Translations under genes and position numbers: made by a program
The notes under the pieces: generated by a model
Database searches by the model: none
The model's input: only the letters and a program-made list of their open reading frames with translations
What the model was told of the DNA's origin: nothing
Shown: piece after piece, positions 1 through 6,421 of the stretch
Position numbering within the stretch: the first letter of the stretch is position 1
How the letters are laid out: every line of letters begins with the position of its first letter
Assembly: GCA_029007475.1 (NCBI GenBank)
Contig: JAQXHW010000024.1
Location: 1-10,050, forward strand
From: Oscillospiraceae bacterium
GTDB lineage: Bacteria > Bacillota > Clostridia > Oscillospirales > Acutalibacteraceae
DNA: 10,050 bases
Direction of reading: 5' to 3'

Positions 1-138
1 GTTTTTCTTAATAGAGCCACCGCCATATATTAACACTACATTCTGTCCATATTTTTTAAGCTCTGTCCCTAAATTAGAGAGTGAATCCTCTCCGAAATAT
101 AATTTTGTTGGATTACAATAAGTAAAATTTCCTAACAT
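1..138 (-). CDS. Iron-containing alcohol dehydrogenase, N-terminal fragment (continues past the left edge)
   Basis: Reading the minus strand from the ATG at 138 gives 46 residues before the window edge, starting MLGNFTYCNPTKLYFGED and ending in VVLIYGGGSIKKN. The opening 'NPTK(L/I)YFG' and the 'YGGGSIKK' nucleotide-binding turn are typical of the group III iron-dependent alcohol dehydrogenases of the butanol dehydrogenase/YqhD type. These are cytosolic enzymes of about 385-390 residues that reduce aldehydes to alcohols with NAD(P)H. The metal ligands lie in the missing part. A good AAGGAG site (145-150) sits 6 bases before the start. The gene is divergent from the MerR regulator at 260-697 and follows a MerR-type promoter (191-221), so aldehyde-induced expression is likely. 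The family call is firm; the substrate cannot be told from this fragment. Confidence 0.88.
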   Translation of the reverse strand, partial: MLGNFTYCNPTKLYFGEDSLSNLGTELKKYGQNVVLIYGGGSIKKN

Positions 139-190
139 AATCTGCTCCTTTCTCTTTACACATAATTATTTTTTTGTTATTCTTAAATAT

Positions 191-221
191 ATATTAATAA
201 CTGAACCTAACTTTAGGTCAA
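191..221 (-). promoter_or_regulatory. MerR-type promoter and operator for the alcohol dehydrogenase
   Basis: On the minus strand there is a -35 TTGACC (221-216) and a -10 TAATAT (196-191), exactly 19 bp apart. The spacer region holds the dyad CCTAA-AG-TTAGG (217-206), which begins inside the -35. A 19-20 bp spacer with a central palindrome marks promoters that MerR-family activators untwist. Transcription would start near 184, leaving a leader of about 45 bases before the dehydrogenase. A TATTAA at 199-194 with a 16-bp spacer is a possible alternative -10. No convincing separate promoter for the regulator was found. Confidence 0.75.
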
Positions 222-259
222 GTACTTTTTAAGAAATTTTTATGCAAAAAGAGGTTCTT

Positions 260-697
260 ATGTATACAATAGGTCAGATTTCAAAAATGTTTGGTTTACC
301 CATTTCTACACTCAGATATTACGACAAAGAAGGACTTTTCCCAAATATGGAACGCTCATCCGGCATTCGCATATTTTCAGAGTCAGAAATAGAGGCTCTT
401 CGTGTGATTGAATGTCTTAAAAAGACCGGTATGGAAATCAAAGATATCAAACAGTTTATGGACTGGTGTGCTGAAGGTCCTTCTACTTATTCCAACAGAA
501 AAAAACTATTTGAGGACAGAAAGAATGCCCTCGAAGAACAACTTCAAGAGCTTGAAAAAAATATGGCAATGATTAAATTCAAATGTTGGTATTACGAACA
601 GGCTATTACTGACGGTAACGAAGAACGCCTAAATACAATAATTCCCAATAATCTTCCTGCTGATATAAAAGCTATATACGAATTGGCTCATTCGTAG
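260..697 (+). CDS. MerR-family regulator, AdhR/NmlR-like (probable aldehyde sensor)
   Basis: A 145-residue cytosolic transcription factor. Residues 1-27 (MYTIGQISKMFGLPISTLRY onward) are the MerR winged helix-turn-helix; the R-YYD-EGL signature and wing follow. Residues about 75-115 form the antiparallel dimer coiled coil. Cys52, in 'IECLKKTGM', falls at the position of the Cys52 reported to sense carbonyl electrophiles in Bacillus subtilis AdhR; this match is from memory of the family. The metal-binding cysteines of classical MerR are absent. I chose the start at 260 because AAGAGG lies 5-6 bases upstream and the domain begins directly there. An in-frame ATG at 242 would add six residues but has no ribosome-binding site. 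It is divergent from an iron-type alcohol dehydrogenase whose promoter has MerR architecture, so it probably activates that gene in response to aldehydes. Confidence 0.87.
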   Translation: MYTIGQISKMFGLPISTLRYYDKEGLFPNMERSSGIRIFSESEIEALRVIECLKKTGMEIKDIKQFMDWCAEGPSTYSNRKKLFEDRKNALEEQLQELEKNMAMIKFKCWYYEQAITDGNEERLNTIIPNNLPADIKAIYELAHS

Positions 698-858
698 AAA
701 AATAGGAATGAGCATCTCATCAATTTCCGATTTATTCTTTTCCTGATCCCCATTATACATCTCAATTTTGATAATTTCTACCCGCATTTTGATGTTATAG
801 TATTAGTGAGCTTCAAATGAAAAACTGTGTCATAGCTATAAATATAACATTACAGCCA

Positions 859-887
859 TTGACATTTATTTGGAATTATGATAGAAT
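859..887 (+). promoter_or_regulatory. Sigma-A-type promoter for the SCIFF operon
   Basis: TTGACA (859-864) is followed after 17 bp by TAGAAT (882-887), with a TG one base before the -10 (extended -10). Transcription should start near 894, giving a leader of about 45 bases before the SCIFF peptide. The upstream stretch 698-858 contains no gene I can support, only AT-rich DNA. Confidence 0.75.
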
Positions 888-937
888 AAGCAAAATTAAA
901 TCATTATTCTTAAACTAAAAATTCGGAGGTTTTTATT

Positions 938-1090
938 ATGAGAATCAAGACTATTGAAACAAAGGATCTCAACAACACAGTTAAGAATGGCGGTTGCGGT
1001 GAATGCCAGACTTCCTGTCAGTCTGCTTGTAAAACTTCCTGCGGTGTTGCAAACCAGCAGTGTGAAAACGCAAACAAGGACAATGCTTAA
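938..1090 (+). CDS. scfA: Six-cysteine ranthipeptide precursor, SCIFF (too short for usual gene callers)
   Basis: A 50-residue peptide that begins MRIKTIETKDLNN and has its six cysteines at 20, 23, 27, 31, 35 and 42, in the core GGCGECQTSCQSACKTSC followed by GVANQQCEN. This matches the SCIFF family (six cysteines in about forty-five residues), ribosomal peptides cross-linked by a radical SAM enzyme into ranthipeptides. The N-terminal part acts as the leader recognised by the maturase. The site GGAGG (925-929) lies 8 bases before the ATG. The maturase gene follows 60 bases downstream, past a hairpin. Odd point: the residue after the fifth Cys is Gly36; in the characterised Clostridium thermocellum homologue, as I recall it, this position is the Thr that receives the thioether bond. 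Family assignment is very secure; the biological role of SCIFF remains uncertain. Confidence 0.96.
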   Translation: MRIKTIETKDLNNTVKNGGCGECQTSCQSACKTSCGVANQQCENANKDNA

Positions 1091-1105
1091 TTAAAGTTGA
1101 TTGTA

Positions 1106-1133
1106 GAAACGCTGTCTTTCGGGGCAGCGTTTC
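1106..1133 (+). terminator. Intercistronic hairpin between SCIFF precursor and maturase (attenuator or mRNA-stabilising stem)
   Basis: GAAACGCTG (1106-1114) pairs perfectly with CAGCGTTTC (1125-1133) around a 10-base loop, giving a 9-bp stem. It is followed by GCATTTAAGG, which has no real T-run, so termination would be partial. The hairpin ends 7 bases before the maturase Shine-Dalgarno (AGGAG, 1141-1145). The likely effect is more precursor than maturase, by attenuation or protection of the 3' end of the short mRNA; that role is inferred. Confidence 0.65.
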
Positions 1134-1150
1134 GCATTTAAGGAGAAATT

Positions 1151-2527
1151 ATGGTACATCAATACAAATTAAACAATTATAATATTGTGCTTGATACCTG
1201 CAGCGGCTCTGTTCACGTTGTTGACGAGGTAGCATACGATATTATCGAATTATATAAAACCAAAAGCGTAGAAGATATCGTAGAAACAATACTCATAAAC
1301 TACAAAGATATGCCCGAAGTTACGAGAGAGGAAATTCTACTTTGCATCGAAGATATAAAGGCACTTGAAGAAAGCGGCAAGCTTTTCTCCGAGGACAAGT
1401 ATGAAGCTCTTGCCTATAACTATAAAAACAACAGCAATATCATTAAGGCAATGTGTCTACACGTTGCACACACCTGTAACCTTAACTGTTCATATTGCTT
1501 TGCAAGTCAAGGTAAATATCAGGGTGACCGTGCTGTTATGAGTTTTGAAGTTGGCAAGCAAGCATTTGATTTCCTTATAGCCAATTCCGGAACAAGAAAA
1601 AATCTTGAGGTGGACTTCTTTGGCGGAGAACCGCTAATGAATTGGGATGTGGTAAAGCAGCTTGTTGCCTATGCAAGAAGTATTGAGAAAGAACACAATA
1701 AGAATTTCCGTTTTACCCTTACTACCAACGGACTGCTTATTGATGACGAAGTTATCGACTTTCTCAACAAAGAAATGAGCAACGTAGTACTTAGCCTTGA
1801 TGGCAGAAAAGAAGTACACGACCTTTTCAGAAAGGACTATTCCGGTAAGGGAAGCTACGACAGAATTATACCTAAATTCAAGCGTTTAGTGGATTCCCGT
1901 GGCGGCAAGAACTACTATATGCGGGGTACCTTCACCCACAATAACGTCGATTTTACCGAGGATATTTTCCATATGGCTGACCTTGGCTTTACAGAGCTTA
2001 GCATGGAGCCTGTGGTATGCTCTCCGGATGACCCCTGCGCTCTTACAGACGAAGATTTGCCAAAGCTCTTTGAGCAATACGAGATACTCGCTAAAGAGAT
2101 GATAAAGCGTAAGAAGGAAGGCAGACCCTTCACCTTCTACCACTATATGTTGGACCTTAAAAACGGTCCCTGTATTTACAAAAGAATTACGGGCTGCGGC
2201 TCAGGCACAGAGTATATGGCAGTTACACCCTGGGGCGAGCTTTTCCCCTGTCATCAATTTGTAGGCGACCCCAAGTACAGCCTCGGCAACATTTGGGACG
2301 GAGTTACTAACAAAGCTTGTCAGGACGAGTTCCGCTCATGCAACGCTTATGCCCGTGAAGAATGTCGTGACTGCTGGGCAAGGCTTTATTGCTCAGGCGG
2401 ATGTGCGGCAAACGCCTATCACGCAACCGGCAGCATCAGCGGTATCTATAAGTACGGCTGCGAACTGTTCAAAAAGCGTATTGAGTGTGCCGTTATGATG
2501 CAGGTTGCCGAAGCAGAGGAAGTATGA
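1151..2527 (+). CDS. scfB: SCIFF peptide maturase, radical SAM/SPASM thioether-forming enzyme
   Basis: A 458-residue cytosolic enzyme that installs thioether cross-links in the SCIFF peptide by radical chemistry. Residues about 1-80 look like the PqqD-like RiPP recognition element that binds the leader. The radical SAM barrel carries TCNLNCSYC, a CxxxCxxC motif with Cys109, Cys113 and Cys116 for the SAM-binding 4Fe-4S cluster, and FFGGEP (156-161) for SAM binding. The C-terminal SPASM/auxiliary cluster region is rich in cysteines (341, 349, 367, 397, 405, 408, 414, 418, 437), including GCGSG (348-352) and CRDCWARLYCSGGC (405-418). Length and order match the SCIFF maturase family (CteB type). 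AGGAG (1141-1145) supports the start. Its stop codon overlaps the next start as ATGA, so the decarboxylase-family gene is probably translationally coupled. Confidence 0.95.
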   Translation: MVHQYKLNNYNIVLDTCSGSVHVVDEVAYDIIELYKTKSVEDIVETILINYKDMPEVTREEILLCIEDIKALEESGKLFSEDKYEALAYNYKNNSNIIKAMCLHVAHTCNLNCSYCFASQGKYQGDRAVMSFEVGKQAFDFLIANSGTRKNLEVDFFGGEPLMNWDVVKQLVAYARSIEKEHNKNFRFTLTTNGLLIDDEVIDFLNKEMSNVVLSLDGRKEVHDLFRKDYSGKGSYDRIIPKFKRLVDSRGGKNYYMRGTFTHNNVDFTEDIFHMADLGFTELSMEPVVCSPDDPCALTDEDLPKLFEQYEILAKEMIKRKKEGRPFTFYHYMLDLKNGPCIYKRITGCGSGTEYMAVTPWGELFPCHQFVGDPKYSLGNIWDGVTNKACQDEFRSCNAYAREECRDCWARLYCSGGCAANAYHATGSISGIYKYGCELFKKRIECAVMMQVAEAEEV

Positions 2528-3846
2528 ACACACCTATTGTTGATTTTCTAAACAAATATGCCGAAAGCGGCACTGCACGTTTTCATATGCCGGGTCACAA
2601 GGGAAGCGGAGAATATGCCTTTGACATTACAGAAATCAAAGGTGCTGACGAGCTTTTTGGCGCTGAGGGTATTATCGCTGAGAGCGAAGAAAATGCCACG
2701 GCACTATTCGGCACCGCTCATAGCTACTTTTCCACAGAGGGCTCTACCCTATCAATTAAGGCGATGCTGACTTTGGCAGCATCTCAAAAGCCAAAGGCCG
2801 AACGCCCCCTGTTTTTGGCGGCAAGAAATGTTCACAAAGCCTTTGTCTATGGGGCGGCTATGTTGGATGCAGAAGTTAAGTGGCTCTACTCTGAGGAAGG
2901 TCATATCTGTAAATGCATCATAACACCCGATGACGTTCTGAAAGCAATAGAAAGTTGCAGACGTAAACCTGACGGAGTATATATTACCTCCCCTGATTAC
3001 TTAGGCAACATTATGGATATTAAGGCGATTGCAGAAGTCTGCGACCGCTATATGGTTCCGCTTTTAGTAGATAATGCCCACGGAGCGTATTTGGCTTTTC
3101 TTGAGAAAAATATACACCCCATATCACTCGGAGCTTCTATGTGTGCAGATTCTGCCCATAAAACTTTGCCTGTACTTACAGGGGGAGCCTATTTACATAT
3201 TGCTAAAAAGGCAAGTCACTTTTGTGAAAACGCTCGAAGCACCCTCGCTATGTACGCTTCCACAAGTCCCTCCTATCTCATTTTGCGCTCCCTTGATGCC
3301 TGTAATAAGTATCTTGCCGAGTCGGACAAAAAAAGACGTGATTTTGCAGTAAAGTACGTTGAAAACACAAGAGAGATGCTCGCTAAAAAGCAAATAGTTA
3401 CGGAGGGCAACGAACCTCTGAAAATTGTGATAAATGCACCGTCTTCGGGTTATGAGGGTGATGAACTCTCGGATTTTTTCAGAAATATGAGTATAGAGCC
3501 GGAATTCTGCGACAGAGACTATACCGTACTTTTGGTCAGCGAATTTAACAGCGACAGGGAGTTTGAACTTTTAAGTCGCGCTTTTGACGCATTAAAAGCA
3601 AAATCCCCCATCAACAGATATGCTCAAAAAGCTCCAAAAGCTAAAGCTGAAATGAGCATTAGAGAGGCTGTGTTTGCCCTTTCGGAAACAGTTGATATAA
3701 AAGACGCCGAGGGTAGAGTAGCTGCTCAGCCTACTGTATCTTGTCCCCCGGCAGTACCTATCGCAATAAGCGGAGAAATAATAGACAAAGAGTGCATCTC
3801 GGCATTTTCTCACTACGGTCTAACTAAGATTAAGGTTGTAAAATAA
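2524..3846 (+). CDS. Orn/Lys/Arg decarboxylase-family PLP enzyme (short form)
   Basis: A 440-residue cytosolic fold-type I PLP enzyme. Visible family marks are FHMPGHKG (20-27), the cofactor region STEGST (70-75), RNVHKA with His104 (expected to stack on PLP), VDNAHGAYL with Asp183 (pyridine nitrogen) and SAHKTLPVLTGGA, where Lys213 should form the Schiff base. The last 70 residues (SIREAVFAL, EGRVAAQ, CPPAVPIAISGE) match the Orn/Lys/Arg decarboxylase C-terminal domain. It lacks the N-terminal wing domain of the large inducible enzymes and resembles the short SpeA/YaaO group of Gram-positives, usually about 450-490 residues. Lysine, arginine or ornithine could be the substrate; the sequence does not settle it. 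I chose the ATG at 2524 because it overlaps the scfB stop and follows AGAGGA (2514-2519). An upstream in-frame ATG lies inside scfB and would add 13 unrelated residues. The acetyltransferase downstream hints at polyamine metabolism. Confidence 0.88.
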   Translation: MNTPIVDFLNKYAESGTARFHMPGHKGSGEYAFDITEIKGADELFGAEGIIAESEENATALFGTAHSYFSTEGSTLSIKAMLTLAASQKPKAERPLFLAARNVHKAFVYGAAMLDAEVKWLYSEEGHICKCIITPDDVLKAIESCRRKPDGVYITSPDYLGNIMDIKAIAEVCDRYMVPLLVDNAHGAYLAFLEKNIHPISLGASMCADSAHKTLPVLTGGAYLHIAKKASHFCENARSTLAMYASTSPSYLILRSLDACNKYLAESDKKRRDFAVKYVENTREMLAKKQIVTEGNEPLKIVINAPSSGYEGDELSDFFRNMSIEPEFCDRDYTVLLVSEFNSDREFELLSRAFDALKAKSPINRYAQKAPKAKAEMSIREAVFALSETVDIKDAEGRVAAQPTVSCPPAVPIAISGEIIDKECISAFSHYGLTKIKVVK

Positions 3847-3868
3847 CAACAACCGACAATAGCTCGGT
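3834..3868 (+). other. Two small inverted repeats at the end of the decarboxylase gene
   Basis: GGTTGT (3834-3839) can pair with ACAACC (3849-3854) across the stop codon, and ACCGA (3852-3856) with TCGGT (3864-3868). The two stems share bases and exclude each other. Neither is followed by a T-run, so they are not a normal terminator, and transcription probably continues into bioY. I see no BirA-type biotin operator here and no clear promoter between 3847 and 3903. Confidence 0.3.
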
Positions 3869-3917
3869 CAAATATAGAAAAGCTTGGTTTGTTCATTTCT
3901 ACTAGGAGAAGCAGTAT

Positions 3918-4472
3918 ATGTCAAAATCAAAATTAAAAAACAGCAAAATCTCAGATATGGTATACATCGCAATATCAGTAGCGTTAATGGCTATCTGTGC
4001 TTGGATTTCCATTCCGGCACCGGTTCCCTTTACCTTGCAGACCTTTGGTGTATTCGTAACAGTTGGAATCCTGGGAGGAAAAAGAGGAAGTCTGGCAATT
4101 CTAATCTATCTTCTTTTAGGACTTATCGGTGTTCCGGTTTTTTCGGGATTTGGCGGCGGTATTCAGGCACTCTTAGGCGCAACGGGAGGATATATTATCG
4201 GTTTCCTGCTTTCAGCTCTGGCTATGTGGGGCATGGAAAAGCTATTAGGAAAGAAAACCTGGGTATTGGCACTCTCTATGGTTCTGGGACTTTTGGTGTG
4301 TTATGCGTTCGGAACTATTTGGTTTATGGTGGTCTATGCCCAAAATTCCGGTGCAGTCGGTCTGATGACGGCACTTGGCTTGTGTGTATTCCCGTTTATC
4401 ATTCCGGACATTATCAAAATTGCGCTGGCGTTGGTGCTTACTAAGACTATTTCTCACGCAGTTAAGATTTAG
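3918..4472 (+). CDS. bioY: BioY-family biotin transporter, ECF S component
   Basis: A 184-residue integral membrane protein with about six hydrophobic segments. The signature run IPAPVPFTLQTFGVFV (32-47), the basic loop GGKRGS (53-58), GLIGVPVFSGFGGG (68-81) and ATGGYIIGF (88-96) is diagnostic for BioY, the high-affinity biotin-binding subunit of energy-coupling-factor transporters. Length is normal for the family. No EcfA/EcfT genes are in the window, so it probably uses a shared energising module encoded elsewhere. AGGAG (3904-3908) lies 9 bases before the ATG. It follows the decarboxylase gene by 71 bases with no strong terminator, and the acetyltransferase follows after 50 bases, so it is probably inside the same operon. 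No biotin synthesis genes are nearby, which would fit a biotin-scavenging organism. Confidence 0.93.
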   Translation: MSKSKLKNSKISDMVYIAISVALMAICAWISIPAPVPFTLQTFGVFVTVGILGGKRGSLAILIYLLLGLIGVPVFSGFGGGIQALLGATGGYIIGFLLSALAMWGMEKLLGKKTWVLALSMVLGLLVCYAFGTIWFMVVYAQNSGAVGLMTALGLCVFPFIIPDIIKIALALVLTKTISHAVKI

Positions 4473-4522
4473 GAAAACATAACATAAACGACTAAAGAGA
4501 AATAATATATGGAGGTTTCAAA

Positions 4523-4969
4523 ATGAGTATTTGCTTAAAACCAATAAGCGAGGAAAATTTCATAGATGTATTTAACCTGAAGCTAAGTAAGGAGCAGGAA
4601 ACCTTTGTTTCACACCCTATTCGCAGTCTTGCTCAGGCTTATGTTTACCGGACACAGTGCCAGCCTTTCGGAATATATGCTGATGAAAAAGTAGTTGGAT
4701 ACGTAATGGCTATTTACGATTACGACATACCTGAATATGATATTTGGCACATGATGATTGATAAATCTCAGCAAGGCAAAGGATACGGAAAAGCCGCGCT
4801 AAAGCTCTTGCTGGACTACATCAAGGATAAACCGTTTGGAGATTCCGACAGAGTTGCGCTTACCTGTAATAAGGATAATACCGTTGCGCTTGAGCTATAC
4901 AAATCTATGGGCTTTGAGCTGACGGGTAACAGTGACGAGGATGAAGTTGAGCTTGCTTTGTACCTATAA
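4523..4969 (+). CDS. GNAT-family N-acetyltransferase, resembles BltD-type spermine/spermidine acetyltransferase
   Basis: A 148-residue cytosolic acetyl-CoA-dependent transferase. The acetyl-CoA loop is QQGKGYGKAALKLLL (83-97, Q-x-x-G-x-G/A pattern), preceded by MMIDKS on beta-4; LTCNKDNTVALELYKSMGFE (113-132) is the usual C-terminal motif B. The start (LKPISEENFIDVFNLKLSKE) and SLAQAYV (35-41) resemble Bacillus BltD, which acetylates spermine and spermidine; that subfamily match is from memory. GGAGG (4511-4515) lies 7 bases before the ATG. A decarboxylase-family gene two positions upstream makes a polyamine or diamine substrate plausible, but GNAT substrates cannot be read from sequence. It is the last gene before a strong terminator. 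Confidence 0.85.
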   Translation: MSICLKPISEENFIDVFNLKLSKEQETFVSHPIRSLAQAYVYRTQCQPFGIYADEKVVGYVMAIYDYDIPEYDIWHMMIDKSQQGKGYGKAALKLLLDYIKDKPFGDSDRVALTCNKDNTVALELYKSMGFELTGNSDEDEVELALYL

Positions 4970-5027
4970 CAAGCTGCTTATCTTGCTTTTGATTATGGGT
5001 AAGCCTTCGAAAAGCTACAATTAGATT

Positions 5028-5074
5028 ACGCCTGAAAACCTTGATAAGATAGGTTTTCAGGCGTTTCTTATTTT
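5028..5074 (+). terminator. Intrinsic terminator of the SCIFF-bioY-GNAT operon
   Basis: ACGCCTGAAAACC (5028-5040) and GGTTTTCAGGCGT (5052-5064) form a perfect 13-bp stem with an 11-base loop, followed by TTCTTATTTT. It lies between two convergent genes. The minus-strand exit is only moderately T-rich, so stopping of the MocR transcript here is possible but weaker. Confidence 0.92.
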
Positions 5075-5106
5075 CATAAAACACTTGGCAGTTTCCGAAG
5101 TAAATT

Positions 5107-6369
5107 TCATTTGCAAAGAAGCACATCCGCAAGAAGCCGTGCCGCTTTTTCGAGCTCTGCCATGGGGATTCCCGAGGGTGAAAGTACCAAAGTTATTCTA
5201 TTATTTTCGTATTTCTCGATAAAAACCCTTATACCCGCTTTTTCAAATTCCTCAGGAGATTTATTCCACTTCGCAACGAGGATAATCTGGAGGGTGTTTT
5301 CACCTATTTCGATTTTTGCTTCAGGCAATAATTCTTTTAAGATACCGGCAAGCTTCTTTGTTTTTGCTGAATATATTCTTCGTATTTTTCTTATTTGAGA
5401 TTTAATACGACCGTCTCGAATATAGCTGCAAAGTGCGATTTGCTCTGTTTTTCCTGCAGTCTGCGCGTATCTAAAGGCGTTTTGGTTGTATTTCTCGGTA
5501 AGCTCTTTAGTCAGCACCATAAAGCTTACTCTGATTCCGGGAAGAAGCATGGCAGAAAAGGAACTCATATATATGATATTGTCCTTTCCGAGAGCATATA
5601 GCGACGGTGTAGGCTTAACATTGTAGAGAAACTCGTTTTCATAATCATCCTCAATAACAAGTGAGTTGTGCTTTCGGGAGTAGTCCACAAGCTCCAAACG
5701 CCGTTTGATAGGCATAACATCTCCCCACCTCGTCATGTGTGAGGGAGATACATATATAACGTCTGCATCTTTATCCCTTATGTGAACATCAAATCCGTAA
5801 TCGGCAAATACACTCATACCTAAGACGAAGCTTTTATCCGGAAAAGATACGCACAGCTTTTTGTCAAGCAAAGAGCAAAGAATGTGCAAAAGCGGCAGTA
5901 TACCTGCGCCGATAATTATTCTGTCGGGAGGGGCTATGACGTTTCTTTTTTCCTTAATATATTGTGAAATGGCACATCTTAAATCGTATTCACCCTTCGG
6001 CTGGCTGTATGAAAGGAGTCTTTCGCTCTGTCTAAGGGCACTTTTTATGTATTTTTGCCACAACGAAAAGTCAAAGCTCTCCTCGTCGGCAAGTCCACCG
6101 GATAAATCATATATAGCGTTGCTTTGAACATCAGCCTGTTCTTCGTCAGGATGACTATGAACATTCCCCGAAACAAAGTATCCGCTTTTGCTTTGAGCTA
6201 TAATATATCCGTCCGCACACAGCTCAAAATATGCGCTTTGTACTGTAGTAAGGGAAACGCTGTAATTTGCCGCCGCCTTCCTTACCGAGGGTATTTTTTC
6301 GCCGGGCAGCAGCTCTCCTGACAAAATCATATCCCTTATTATGTTGTAAATCTGAGTATATTTTTTCAT
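5107..6369 (-). CDS. MocR/PdxR-type GntR-family regulator with an aminotransferase-like domain lacking the PLP lysine
   Basis: A 420-residue cytosolic regulator. Residues 1-68 are a GntR winged helix-turn-helix (IRDMILSGELLPGEKIPSVR, then SVSLTTVQSAYFEL and GYIIAQSKSGYFV). A linker follows to about 85, then an aminotransferase fold-I domain (86-420). Asp241 and Tyr243 in IEDDYENEF fit the cofactor-contacting residues. The site that reads TFSK in MocR proteins reads SSFSAMLLPGIRV (269-281), with Ala273 (codon GCC at 5553-5551) where the Schiff-base lysine is expected. It therefore cannot hold PLP as a normal internal aldimine, but may bind it non-covalently or sense another ligand. Start choice: the domain begins there, with a weak AGGG upstream. 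The divergent gene is an ECF S component, and repeated TCTGTA elements lie between, so it probably controls that transporter and itself. Family is sure; ligand is not. Confidence 0.92.
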   Translation of the reverse strand: MKKYTQIYNIIRDMILSGELLPGEKIPSVRKAAANYSVSLTTVQSAYFELCADGYIIAQSKSGYFVSGNVHSHPDEEQADVQSNAIYDLSGGLADEESFDFSLWQKYIKSALRQSERLLSYSQPKGEYDLRCAISQYIKEKRNVIAPPDRIIIGAGILPLLHILCSLLDKKLCVSFPDKSFVLGMSVFADYGFDVHIRDKDADVIYVSPSHMTRWGDVMPIKRRLELVDYSRKHNSLVIEDDYENEFLYNVKPTPSLYALGKDNIIYMSSFSAMLLPGIRVSFMVLTKELTEKYNQNAFRYAQTAGKTEQIALCSYIRDGRIKSQIRKIRRIYSAKTKKLAGILKELLPEAKIEIGENTLQIILVAKWNKSPEEFEKAGIRVFIEKYENNRITLVLSPSGIPMAELEKAARLLADVLLCK

Positions 6370-6370
6370 A

Positions 6371-6418
6371 TCTGTACCCTAAAAAATAACAAAATCTGTA
6401 TATTTATTTCATTACAGA
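6371..6418. promoter_or_regulatory. Candidate MocR operator: two direct and one inverted TCTGTA element
   Basis: TCTGTA occurs at 6371-6376 and again at 6395-6400, a 24-bp step, and in inverted form TACAGA at 6413-6418. Two direct repeats plus an inverted copy is the arrangement described for PdxR-type MocR regulators. The copies lie just downstream of the regulator's own -10, a good place for autorepression. Binding is inferred from position and pattern only. Confidence 0.55.
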
Positions 6419-6421
6419 GTT

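Noticed and set aside
242..259. ATG at 242 as the start of the MerR-family gene
   Set aside because: There is no ribosome-binding site before it, while AAGAGG precedes the ATG at 260, where the conserved domain begins and Cys52 numbering fits.
818..919. Possible 33-codon peptide from the ATG at 818
   Set aside because: It has no Shine-Dalgarno, its composition is unremarkable, and it runs through the SCIFF promoter.
2485..2523. Upstream in-frame start for the decarboxylase-family gene
   Set aside because: These codons lie inside scfB in another frame and give 13 residues unlike the family. The ATG at 2524 has a ribosome-binding site and an ATGA overlap.
2070..2527. Decayed or frameshifted maturase C-terminus
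   Set aside because: The frame is intact with the full set of auxiliary-cluster cysteines and the normal family length.
3847..3917. BirA biotin operator upstream of bioY
   Set aside because: The inverted repeat GGTTGT/ACAACC does not have the TTGTTAACC-type half-sites or the spacing of BirA operators.
3884..4444. 186-codon open frame overlapping bioY
   Set aside because: It is a frame-shifted shadow of bioY; the translation shows no domain and the other frame gives a clear BioY with its own ribosome-binding site.
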